Source: Candidatus Aminicenantota bacterium
GTDB taxonomy: Bacteria > Acidobacteriota > Aminicenantia > Aminicenantales > Aminicenantaceae
Assembly (NCBI GenBank): GCA_030673995.1
Contig: DAOUYU010000031.1
Span: 1-12,391 of the forward strand
Reading direction: 5' to 3'
DNA length: 12,391 nt
The position numbers were made by a program, and so were the translations under genes. Positions within the stretch are counted from its first letter, which is position 1. Each line of letters begins with the position of its first letter. Under the pieces are notes generated by a model. The model had not been told where the DNA came from. It saw nothing but the letters and a program-made list of their open reading frames with translations, and did no database searches. Of the stretch, positions 6,950 to 12,391 are shown piece after piece.

Positions 6950-7626
6950 AAAAATTTGCGCCTAAAGATTTTCCGGGATACATTTCCTCCACTGTGTTTC
7001 TGGGTGGATGTAACTTCCGGTGTCCCTTTTGCCACAATTCGGATTTAGTCCTGAATTCTCAAGCCCTCCCGAGCTTTCCTATGGATTATTTCGTCAGTTT
7101 CTTGGATTCGAGAAAAAATTGGCTTGAAGGCATCTGCGTTACCGGGGGAGAACCCCTTTTTAACGAAGATCTAGAAGTCCTTCTTTGTCTCATTAAAGAG
7201 AGAAACCTTTTGGTAAGGATCGATACAAACGGTTCCTTCCCTTCCAGGCTTGAAAGGCTTATTGAGAAGAGACTCGTGGATCAGATCGCCATGGATGTCA
7301 AGGCTCCCCTTGAACGGTACGAAGAAGTAGCCGGGGTCCAGGTGAACGAAGAAAATATTCAAAAGAGTATAAACATGATAAAGAACTCGGGCCTCGAATA
7401 TGTCTTCCGAACAACTGTGGTTCCAGGTTTGGTTGGTCCAGATGACATCAGGAAGATCAGTCAAATGCTCAATGGTGCTAAAATTTTCCAGATCCAGCAA
7501 TTCGTTCCTGCCAAGACCCTCGACAGTCAGTATCTTCAAAGAAAACCTTACAGCAGGAAAGAGGTCCAGGCTTTCGCCGGGATTGCAGAGCCTTATTTCA
7601 AAGAAATTAGACTTGAGGGTGTTTGA
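6928..7626 (+). CDS. nrdG: Radical-SAM activase of anaerobic ribonucleotide reductase
   Basis: The 232-residue radical-SAM enzyme cleaves S-adenosylmethionine to place the glycyl radical on NrdD. The [4Fe-4S] motif is GGCNFRCPFCHN, with Cys28, Cys32 and Cys35 spaced CxxxCxxC. The SAM-binding motif VTGGEP is at 71-76, followed by RIDTNGS and MDVKAP strands of the partial barrel. Its length and layout fit the longer NrdG2-type activase rather than the short E. coli NrdG. I take the GTG at 6928 as the start: AAGGAG at 6914-6919 is well spaced, and the frame overlaps the redoxin gene by 22 bases. It is followed 3 bases after its TGA by dut. Its place next to nrdD makes the assignment firm, although related radical-SAM proteins activate other glycyl-radical enzymes. 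Confidence 0.92.
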   Translation: MVEIKGLEKFAPKDFPGYISSTVFLGGCNFRCPFCHNSDLVLNSQALPSFPMDYFVSFLDSRKNWLEGICVTGGEPLFNEDLEVLLCLIKERNLLVRIDTNGSFPSRLERLIEKRLVDQIAMDVKAPLERYEEVAGVQVNEENIQKSINMIKNSGLEYVFRTTVVPGLVGPDDIRKISQMLNGAKIFQIQQFVPAKTLDSQYLQRKPYSRKEVQAFAGIAEPYFKEIRLEGV

Positions 7627-7629
7627 GCC

Positions 7630-8052
7630 TTGAAACTCAAGGTAAAAAGAATTCACAAAGATGCCAAGCTTCCCCTTTACCAGCATCAGGGAGATGCGGG
7701 TTTGGACCTTTTTTCTTCGATGGATTGTATCCTGGCACCGGGAGAGGTCAAGCCTGTTCCTTCCGGGATAAAAGTCGTGGTACCAGAGGGACATGTAGGG
7801 CTGGTTTGGGATAAAAGTGGGATCTCACTCGAAGGGGTTCACCGTTTGGCGGGTGTTATCGACTCAGGCTACAGAGGAGAGGTCCGGGTGGTACTGGTGA
7901 ATCTTGGAAATGAATCCTTTGTCATAAAGAAAGGGATGAAAATTGCTCAGCTTCTCATCCAGGCGGTCGTTCAGGTTAAAGTTGTTGAAGTAGAGGAGCT
8001 CGAAGAAACCTCACGGGGGGATAAAGGGTTTGGTAGTACGGGAAAATATTAG
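7630..8052 (+). CDS. dut: dUTP diphosphatase (trimeric dUTPase)
   Basis: A 140-residue dUTPase that hydrolyses dUTP to dUMP and pyrophosphate, keeping uracil out of DNA and supplying the thymidylate pathway. All five motifs of the trimeric family are present in order: GDAGLDLFS (21-29), WDKSGISL (60-67), GVIDSGYRGEV (75-85, with the catalytic Asp78), KGMKIAQLLI (101-110), and a C-terminal arm RGDKGFGSTG (129-138) that closes over the substrate. The start is TTG at 7630, with GAGGG at 7615-7619 upstream and only 3 bases after the nrdG stop. It completes the dNTP operon. Its TAG stop is also the first TAG of the interspersed repeat that follows. Length is normal for the family. Confidence 0.95.
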   Translation: MKLKVKRIHKDAKLPLYQHQGDAGLDLFSSMDCILAPGEVKPVPSGIKVVVPEGHVGLVWDKSGISLEGVHRLAGVIDSGYRGEVRVVLVNLGNESFVIKKGMKIAQLLIQAVVQVKVVEVEELEETSRGDKGFGSTGKY

Positions 8053-8076
8053 CCTGAATGATTTATAAAAACTGCC
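8052..8076 (+). repeat. Interspersed repeat at the dut stop codon
   Basis: The copy begins GCCTGAAT, has GA as variable bases and ends TTTATAAAAACTGCC. Its first base is the last base of the dut TAG stop. It matches the copy at 1625-1649 at 23 of 25 positions and the reverse copy at 4242-4267 at 24 of 26. Confidence 0.75.
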
Positions 8077-8109
8077 GACCCCACTTTTTAATTCAAGATT
8101 AAAGATTTG

Positions 8110-8211
8110 ACCCCTCTTTTATTCTTTGTCCCCTCTTTTATTCAATCGTCATTCCCGCGGAGCCTGTGCCCGCGCAGGCGGGGTAGCGGGAATCCAGTCC
8201 CCTCTTTTATT
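8110..8211 (+). repeat. Three copies of CCCCTCTTTTATT around a palindrome
   Basis: The 13-base word CCCCTCTTTTATT occurs at 8111-8123, 8130-8142 and 8199-8211. The first two are 19 bases apart. The second and third directly flank the palindromic repeat at 8147-8196, both preceded by GT. GACCCCACTTTTT at 8077-8089 is a looser relative. There is no coding frame here. Confidence 0.7.
8147..8196. repeat. REP-like palindromic repeat (CGTCATTCCCGCG type)
   Basis: The outer arms are ATTCCCGC (8151-8158) and GCGGGAAT (8186-8193), and the inner arms are GCCTG (8162-8166) and CAGGC (8175-8179). Together they would fold into one long hairpin. The edges CGTCATTCCCGCG and AGCGGGAATCCAG are those of a dispersed palindromic repeat found in many bacterial genomes. 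Followed by CCCCTCTTTTATTTT, it may also end the nrdD-dut transcript. Confidence 0.75.
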
Positions 8212-8260
8212 TTCATCTCCTTAAAATTGAATTTATCTCGTCTTTGTCCGAGCTCTTGTT

Positions 8261-8266
8261 TATAAT
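8261..8266 (+). promoter_or_regulatory. Possible -10 box of the TrmJ-like gene
   Basis: A perfect TATAAT with no recognisable -35 upstream. A start 7 to 8 bases downstream would fall at the ATG at 8274, implying a leaderless transcript. If the real start codon is 8265 or 8244, the box is a coincidence. Confidence 0.3.
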
Positions 8267-9005
8267 GAATAAAATGCATGTGGTAAAACATAAAAGCGGA
8301 TTTGATCTGAAGGCAAAATTTACAGTCATTCTTGTCCGTCCTGAAAACCCGGAAAACATTGGACAGGTTGCACGTGCTATGAAGAATACAGGATTTGAGG
8401 AGCTAAGGCTTGTGAAGGTGAAAAGCCTCGGCCAAAAAGCATTTAAAACAGCTGTCCATGCCAGGGAAATACTGGAACAGGCAACATGTTATCCTGATCT
8501 CGGAAGTGCCACTGCAGATTTAAACGTAGTTTTTGCCGCCACAGCGAAGAGAAGAAAAAATTTCCCCTCGATCTCTTTAAAAGAGGCAGTGGAAAAAAGT
8601 TTTCGTTTTCCTTCTTCTGTGAAGACCGGGCTTCTCTTTGGCAATGAAAGGACCGGGTTGACCTCGGGCGAGCTTCGAAGGTCAAATTTCAGGTTTTCCA
8701 TCCCTCAGGCTGCACGGCAGCCTTCTTATAACCTTGCCTCTGCTGTTCTTATAACCTTGTTTAATATATATGCTCAAGGTACTCACATAGACGATAAGAT
8801 CAATCGAGAGGAGCCTCTTTCCCGCAAGGAACAGGAGGAATGCATCCGCCTCATCTTGGATAAACTGGAAAAAAAAAGGTTCATTCACAGGACAAACAAA
8901 CGGCATATGACTGAGATGATTTATGATTTATTTGGAAGATTCGCTTTGACAGAAAAAGATAGAAAACTGTTGCTTGCTCTTTTCTCTAAGGGGATAGAGC
9001 GATAA
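8265..9005 (+). CDS. trmJ: TrmJ-like SPOUT RNA 2'-O-methyltransferase
   Basis: This SPOUT (TrmH-family) methyltransferase is about 246 residues from the ATG at 8265, the same size as E. coli TrmJ, which 2'-O-methylates C32 or U32 of tRNA. Family motifs are clear: PENPENIGQVARAMKNTGF near the start, LLFGNERTGL in the middle, and FSIPQAARQPSYNLASAV forming the knotted SAM site. A helical C-terminal extension of about 65 residues with TNKRHMTEM matches the TrmJ layout. Start choice is uncertain: a TTG at 8244, ATG at 8265 and ATG at 8274 are all in frame before the domain, and none has a Shine-Dalgarno site. A perfect TATAAT at 8261-8266 overlaps the 8265 ATG, which favours 8274 and perhaps a leaderless message. 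Other TrmH-family RNA targets remain possible. Confidence 0.85.
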   Translation: MNKMHVVKHKSGFDLKAKFTVILVRPENPENIGQVARAMKNTGFEELRLVKVKSLGQKAFKTAVHAREILEQATCYPDLGSATADLNVVFAATAKRRKNFPSISLKEAVEKSFRFPSSVKTGLLFGNERTGLTSGELRRSNFRFSIPQAARQPSYNLASAVLITLFNIYAQGTHIDDKINREEPLSRKEQEECIRLILDKLEKKRFIHRTNKRHMTEMIYDLFGRFALTEKDRKLLLALFSKGIER

Positions 9006-9092
9006 CGGCTACCGGTCCCCCATCACCAGGAACCAGTTCCCAAGTTGAGAGGAGCTGAAAGATTTTCAGTTGAACTTAAAAGGAGAATGGAT

Positions 9093-9128
9093 ATGGAAAA
9101 AGAAATGAAAGTTTTTTTCCCGGGATGA
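9093..9128 (+). other. OsmC gene 5' end cut off by an in-frame TGA
   Basis: ATG at 9093 has the best Shine-Dalgarno near this gene (AAGGAG at 9080-9085, 7 bases before it) and is in frame with the OsmC reading frame. It encodes MEKEMKVFFPG and then TGA at 9126-9128, immediately followed by ATG at 9129. The peptide looks like the natural first strand of the OsmC protein. See the findings. Confidence 0.6.
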
Positions 9129-9497
9129 ATGCGGGTGGATGCTGAATACAAAGGTATTATCATAAAAACCGACCAGCCAGTGTATCAAGGAGGAGGAGGT
9201 TTGGCTCCTGCTCCTTTTGATCTCTTCTTAGCTTCCATTGCCACGTGTGCAGGCATCTATGTTCTTTTTTTCTGCCAGAAACGAGGAATATCTACTGAAA
9301 AAACAGCCCTTGTCATGAAGATAAGGAGGAATCCAGGGACCAAGATGATAGAGAGAATATCACTCGAGATTCAACTCCCTCAAGAGTTTCCTGAAAAATA
9401 TAAAAATGCTGTCATCAAAGCTGTCAATAGCTGTTCTGTCAAGGAGTACATTTTAAATTCTCCAGCTTTTGAGGTAGAAGCAAAAATAGGCGGATAA
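9129..9497 (+). CDS. OsmC/Ohr-family redox protein (N-terminus possibly interrupted)
   Basis: The 122 residues from the ATG at 9129 have OsmC-family features: a glycine-rich GGGGLAPAPFDLFLASIATCAG segment with Cys40, and NSCSVKEYI with Cys102. These are the two cysteines used in thiol-dependent peroxide reduction by this family. An additional Cys49 lies in FFCQKRG. OsmC proteins act as dimers in the cytosol, reducing organic peroxides, though many subfamilies have no tested substrate. The first beta strand appears to be missing and is found upstream in the same frame, separated by a TGA at 9126-9128. The start at 9129 has no proper Shine-Dalgarno, so it would depend on re-initiation after the upstream 11-codon peptide. 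The gene ends 4 bases from the convergent sppA stop. A small hairpin, CTGAAA and TTTCAG (9055-9069), lies upstream. Confidence 0.75.
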   Translation: MRVDAEYKGIIIKTDQPVYQGGGGLAPAPFDLFLASIATCAGIYVLFFCQKRGISTEKTALVMKIRRNPGTKMIERISLEIQLPQEFPEKYKNAVIKAVNSCSVKEYILNSPAFEVEAKIGG

Positions 9498-9501
9498 ATC
9501 A

Positions 9502-10476
9502 TCAATAACTTGTTATCTGGGGAAGCCATAAGTAATAAAAGCCGCTTTTCAAAGAGCGGAGCAAGTCTTCAAAATTTTTCCTTTCAAAAAGAGAAGATTT
9601 TTCTAGAGATGAAGCATAAATAGTTGTTTTTCTTCCAGGATAATATGTATAGGCAATAACTTTTGCTTCTTTCAGGGAGGCAAGAGCGAGAGTCTTCTTA
9701 AAAGCCGAATCAAAATAGCCGATCTCATCAATCAGCTTAAGCTCATAGGCCTGGCGAGCCGTGTAGACCCGTCCATCAGCTATCTTTTTAAGCTCTTCGA
9801 GGGAAAGAGAGTTCTTCCTTTTCTGATAGACGACGTCCAGAAACTTCTGATAGAGTTCATCGACGATATCTTGAAAGATTTTTTTCTCTTCTGTGGATAA
9901 ATCTCTAAAGGTGCTTCCCGAGTCTTTCATCTCTCCTGATTTAATGACATTCACTTTTATCCCGATTTTAGTAAAAAGGTCTTCAAGATTGGGAAAAATC
10001 GAAATAACACCGATGCTACCGGTGATCGTTGAAGGATGAGCAATGATGTAATCGCAGGCTGAAGCGATATAGTATCCTCCAGATGCGGCCAATCCCATCA
10101 TTAATCCCAGGACCGGTTTGCCAGTTTTTTCTTTGAAATTTAAAATTTCATTGTAAAGAATATCGCTGGCTGTGACCTCCCCTCCTGGTGTGTCCAGGCG
10201 AAGTATAACCGCTTTAACCATTTTGTCCTCGGAAGCTTTTTTCAACCTGTAATAAACTCTTGAGAGGACATCTCCTTCTTTTGAGAAGGTTCCGGTATTG
10301 AGCGAAGAACTGATAAGACCTGAGATATCAAGGATGAGAATTTTCTCTTTGGCTCTGCTTTTAACAAGGGTGACTTCCTGAATTTCCTCCTTTCCTAAAA
10401 TATCGAAGTGAATGTGTGGAGCACACGCGGATAGCAATAAAGAGAAAACAATGATTAAGATGACATTTTTTTTCAT
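9502..10476 (-). CDS. sppA: SppA-type signal peptide peptidase (S49), lipoprotein
   Basis: A 324-residue S49-family serine protease of the short SppA form, which degrades cleaved signal peptides in the membrane. The N-terminus is a lipoprotein signal, MKKNVILIIVFSLLLSAC, with a good lipobox and Cys18, so the enzyme is probably lipid-anchored on the outer face of the inner membrane or in the outer membrane. The catalytic Ser132 is in GLAASGGYYIA and the general base Lys184 in GEMKDSG. Their 52-residue spacing equals that of Bacillus SppA. LDTPGGEV (about 94-101) and TGSIGVI shape the oxyanion and substrate groove. GGAGG just before the ATG (minus strand) sets the start. Lipid anchoring is unusual, because most SppA proteins use a transmembrane helix. 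It is convergent with the OsmC gene and divergent from the HD-domain gene. Confidence 0.9.
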   Translation of the reverse strand: MKKNVILIIVFSLLLSACAPHIHFDILGKEEIQEVTLVKSRAKEKILILDISGLISSSLNTGTFSKEGDVLSRVYYRLKKASEDKMVKAVILRLDTPGGEVTASDILYNEILNFKEKTGKPVLGLMMGLAASGGYYIASACDYIIAHPSTITGSIGVISIFPNLEDLFTKIGIKVNVIKSGEMKDSGSTFRDLSTEEKKIFQDIVDELYQKFLDVVYQKRKNSLSLEELKKIADGRVYTARQAYELKLIDEIGYFDSAFKKTLALASLKEAKVIAYTYYPGRKTTIYASSLEKSSLFERKNFEDLLRSLKSGFYYLWLPQITSY

Positions 10477-10512
10477 CTTTCCTCCTGAATTTTGCGATCG
10501 AATTCTTGATGA

Positions 10513-10518
10513 ATTATA
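10513..10518 (-). promoter_or_regulatory. Extended -10 promoter of sppA
   Basis: On the minus strand a perfect TATAAT is preceded by TGG (extended -10). The predicted start near 10506 lies about 30 bases before the ATG, leaving room for the GGAGG site. I see no good -35. Confidence 0.45.
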
Positions 10519-10574
10519 CCATTAAAAATAAAAATTGGGGATTAAAATCAGGAAAAGGAAAAAAAGGCGCGAAA

Positions 10575-10605
10575 AAAATGGGTACGATCGGACCGTCCCC
10601 ATTTT
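10575..10605. repeat. Palindromic hairpin in the sppA/HD-domain intergenic region
   Basis: AAAATGGGTACG (10575-10586) and CGTCCCCATTTT (10594-10605) pair at 11 of 12 positions around a 7-base loop, ATCGGAC. GTCCCCATTTTT recurs at 10612-10623. GTCCCC words of this kind are common in dispersed intergenic repeats of many bacteria. It resembles in style, but does not match, the CCCCTCTTTT cluster at 8110-8211. It is not near a 3' end, so it is not an obvious terminator. Confidence 0.5.
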
Positions 10606-10631
10606 CCCTTTGTCCCCATTTTTCTTTGTTA

Positions 10632-10660
10632 TTGACTAAAATCTGGTTGAATGATATAAA
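10632..10660 (+). promoter_or_regulatory. Sigma70-type promoter of the HD-domain gene
   Basis: TTGACT (10632-10637), a 17-base spacer and TATAAA (10655-10660) with TGA directly before it form a near-consensus promoter with an extended -10. The predicted start is near 10667, about 80 bases before the ATG at 10749. Confidence 0.6.
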
Positions 10661-10748
10661 TCTTACAGATCTTGATGAATGGTTTTATTTTCATAAAAAA
10701 TCATTGAGGGGAAAAATTTATAGACAGGGTTGATCTGAAGGAGAAAAG

Positions 10749-11675
10749 ATGAGAAAAATAAAAACATGGGTCCGGAAGCATTTTGAATTATCCATTGTTA
10801 TTCTGATTTTAGTCGGAATTTTAGTAACCGCTTTTCTTGTCTACAATAAACTAGGTTTTCTCAACTTCTTTTTCCTTCCTGTTATCCTTTCAGGATATTT
10901 TCTTGGGAAGAGAGAGGCCATTTTGACTGCAAGTTTTTGTGTTGTTTTGGTGATTCTCTACCAATTTTTCATAAATTTTTCAAAAGGACAGAGATGGTAC
11001 CCCACTCTTGATGAACTTACCTCTATAATTTCCTGGGCGAGCTTCCTGATTTTGACCGCAGCAATCATCGGAATCCTTACTGAACAGAAAGAGCGCCGGA
11101 TTAAAAAAATGGGCAGATCCTATATAGGAGCGCTCAAGATCATGCTCAAATATTTTGAAGTCGCGGATGAGAAAAAGCCCCATTCCTTAAGGGTTTCTCA
11201 TCTTTCTGGAAAAATTGCCCAGACTGCAGGTCTCAGCACCACGGAAGTGGAAAATATAAAATCCGCTGCTCTTCTTCATGAAGCAGGAGACCTGCAATCC
11301 AGTCTTCTCTTCTTTGAAGAGGTTGTCGATTTTATGTCAGGTGATATAAATATCTCTGAGACACAAACGATAGACAAAGAACAGATATTGTTGAGCACAA
11401 CGGCTTCTCTGTTGAGCGCAATTAAACCTCTTCTCTCCGGCTATTACCAGCATTATGTCAAAGAAGCAGATAATCTGGATAAAAGTTTAAACGAAATTCC
11501 TGTAGGCAGTAGCATCATTGCTATTGCTAATCTCTATGATAAAATCGTCTCTCAGGTTCCGAGTTCTCTGGGAGGAGTAGAGATTGGTTCCTTGGAAGAT
11601 ATTGAAGGTCTTTCAGGGCGGAGTTTCCCAGTTTCCTTCGTCCGAGCCCTTAGAGAGGCTGTAAAGGCTTCCTGA
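10749..11675 (+). CDS. Four-helix membrane protein with degenerate HD-GYP-like domain
   Basis: A 308-residue protein. ATG at 10749 follows AAGGAG at 10738-10743. Four hydrophobic segments (about 14-34, 37-53, 57-77 and 92-110) form an N-terminal membrane module, with the stretch FFLPVILSGYFLGKREA resembling DUF4118-type sensor modules. Residues about 124-260 follow the HD-GYP layout: YIGALKIMLKYFEVAD, then His145 in HSLRV, and LLHEAGD where the family has LLHDIGK. EIPVGSSIIAIANLYD (239-254) matches the later EIPxGARILAVAD block. The metal-binding Asp of HD is Glu178, the Lys of GK is Asp181, and the HHExxDGxGYP block is missing. Cyclic-di-GMP hydrolysis is therefore unlikely; a binding or signalling role, or a diverged phosphohydrolase, is more plausible. 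It has its own promoter (10632-10660) and a likely terminator (11742-11766). Confidence 0.75.
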   Translation: MRKIKTWVRKHFELSIVILILVGILVTAFLVYNKLGFLNFFFLPVILSGYFLGKREAILTASFCVVLVILYQFFINFSKGQRWYPTLDELTSIISWASFLILTAAIIGILTEQKERRIKKMGRSYIGALKIMLKYFEVADEKKPHSLRVSHLSGKIAQTAGLSTTEVENIKSAALLHEAGDLQSSLLFFEEVVDFMSGDINISETQTIDKEQILLSTTASLLSAIKPLLSGYYQHYVKEADNLDKSLNEIPVGSSIIAIANLYDKIVSQVPSSLGGVEIGSLEDIEGLSGRSFPVSFVRALREAVKAS

Positions 11676-11741
11676 CCCAGGTCTTTCATGCAGGTCAACC
11701 TGGATAGCTAAAACATCTATTTTCCGATGTCAAAAATTTTT

Positions 11742-11766
11742 AGGCGGGTGAACCTCGCCTTATTTT
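11742..11766 (+). terminator. Probable intrinsic terminator after the HD-domain gene
   Basis: AGGCGGGT and ACCTCGCCT (11742-11760) form a GC-rich stem with one bulged base and a very small loop, followed by TATTTTG. It lies 67 bases after the HD gene stop and 36 bases before the next ATG. The T tract is short and interrupted. Confidence 0.4.
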
Positions 11767-11801
11767 GAGTAAAGCTAGAAAAAATTTAAAAAGGAGGAGA
11801 G

Positions 11802-12391
11802 ATGAGCTTTAAAAAAACGACTTTATTCTTCATTATCTTTTTCTTTGCTTCTTTGCATTTTTTGGCTTCCGGGCAAAGAAAATCTTTCCTTGATGATTTG
11901 GCTTCACTAAAGAATTATCAATCCAAGAGAGTTTCAAGCTATGACAGAACCGGAAAAAATGCCGACCGTTTGGTGATTAAGCCTGGAGAGACTGCAGTGA
12001 TTGCCCGCATCGAGGGCGCAGGAATCATTAAACATATCTGGGTGACTATCTCGTGTAAAGATCCTATGCTGCGTCGCAACGCGGTTCTGCGAATGTACTG
12101 GGATAAGGAAGAGAATCCGAGTGTTGAATGCCCCATCGGTGATTTCTTCGGTCAGGGCTGGGGTGAGAAATATTCCCTTATATCTCTTCCCCTGGCCGTT
12201 GCTCCTAAGAGTGGAAATGCTATGAACTGCTATCTTCCGATGCCCTTTAGCAATGGAGCCTTAATGATTGTTGAAAACCAGTCCGAAGAGCAGATTGATG
12301 CTTTCTATTTTTATATCGATTATGAAAAACATGATTCTTTAGATCCTGGCCTGGGAAGATTTCATGCCTTCTGGAACAGGGAGTTGACAGA
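11802..12391 (+). CDS. Secreted GH172/DUF2961-family glycoside hydrolase (3' truncated)
   Basis: The frame runs from the ATG at 11802 off the right edge, giving 196 codons with no stop. AAGGAGG at 11791-11797 is a strong Shine-Dalgarno. A signal peptide is clear: MSFKKTT, then a hydrophobic run, ending LASG at about residue 24. The mature part follows the DUF2961 pattern: SSYDRTGKNADRLVIKPGE, IEGAGIIKHIWVT, AVLRMYWDKEENPSVECPIGDFFG, NCYLPMPF, and FYFYIDYE. DUF2961 defines glycoside hydrolase family GH172, whose characterised members act on difructose dianhydride and on fructofuranosyl or arabinofuranosyl linkages. This suggests an exported sugar-cleaving enzyme, but the exact substrate cannot be told and the C-terminal part of the domain is outside the window. 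DUF2961 proteins are full-length at several hundred residues, so about half is missing. Confidence 0.88.
   Translation, partial: MSFKKTTLFFIIFFFASLHFLASGQRKSFLDDLASLKNYQSKRVSSYDRTGKNADRLVIKPGETAVIARIEGAGIIKHIWVTISCKDPMLRRNAVLRMYWDKEENPSVECPIGDFFGQGWGEKYSLISLPLAVAPKSGNAMNCYLPMPFSNGALMIVENQSEEQIDAFYFYIDYEKHDSLDPGLGRFHAFWNRELT

Noticed and set aside
8110..8211. CRISPR array
   Set aside because: Three short copies at unequal spacing (19 and 69 bases), no spacer pattern, and no cas genes nearby.
9126..9128. Genome-wide reassignment of TGA to glycine, as in some CPR bacteria
   Set aside because: TGA serves as the normal stop of the HAD, nrdG, sppA and HD-domain genes, each ending where the family ends, so reassignment is not supported.
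10506..10733. 75-codon plus-strand frame between sppA and the HD-domain gene
   Set aside because: It crosses the palindromic repeat and the promoter, has no domain or ribosome site, and reads like repeat sequence.

Overview
This window is a mosaic of ordinary housekeeping and dNTP-metabolism genes from an AT-leaning, probably anaerobic bacterium. The class III (oxygen-sensitive) ribonucleotide reductase operon points to anaerobic life. Lipoprotein and signal-peptide genes, purine-rich Shine-Dalgarno sites and TGA used as a normal stop (the HAD, nrdG and HD-domain genes) point to a standard bacterial code. The mix of a GH172/DUF2961 protein, a membrane-tethered amidase and many short intergenic repeats resembles uncultured lineages such as Candidatus Aminicenantes. 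That placement is a guess from general impression, not shown by the sequence.

Layout. 1-515: the end of a Ser/Arg/Lys-rich low-complexity protein cut by the left edge. 545-1487: a good promoter and an unrecognised membrane-anchored or lipoprotein-like gene. 1485-1656: a convergent intergenic region packed with repeats, including a GC-rich element bounded by inverted repeats. 1657-3354 (minus): an amidase-signature enzyme with an N-terminal membrane anchor, divergent from a HAD-family hydrolase (3491-4096). 4097-4606: a 510-base gene-free stretch with a reverse copy of an interspersed repeat, a sigma70-type promoter and two NrdR-box-like sites 32 bases apart. 4607-8052: a tight four-gene operon, nrdD, CxxC redoxin, radical-SAM activase nrdG, dut. 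8052-8211: a cluster of repeats. 8265-9005: a TrmJ-like SPOUT RNA methyltransferase. 9093-9497: an OsmC-family gene whose best start is followed by an in-frame TGA. 9502-10476 (minus): an SppA-type lipoprotein protease. 10749-11675: a four-helix membrane protein with a degenerate HD-GYP-like domain. 11802 to the right edge: a secreted GH172/DUF2961 protein, incomplete.

How the genes fit together. The operon gives a complete anaerobic deoxynucleotide route. NrdG installs the glycyl radical on NrdD, NrdD reduces ribonucleoside triphosphates, the small redoxin is the likely electron donor (as in the formate-independent NrdD2 type), and Dut removes dUTP and supplies dUMP for thymidylate. The paired NrdR-like boxes suggest control by dATP/ATP sensing through NrdR, whose gene is not in the window.

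The points most worth a second look are the redoxin-coupled NrdD operon, the interspersed repeat of about 25 bases whose CCTGAAT end directly abuts two genes' stop codons, the GC-rich element of about 107 bases, the in-frame TGA in the OsmC gene, the SR-like tail and the degenerate HD domain. I found no CRISPR array, rRNA, tRNA, transposase or clear defence system.
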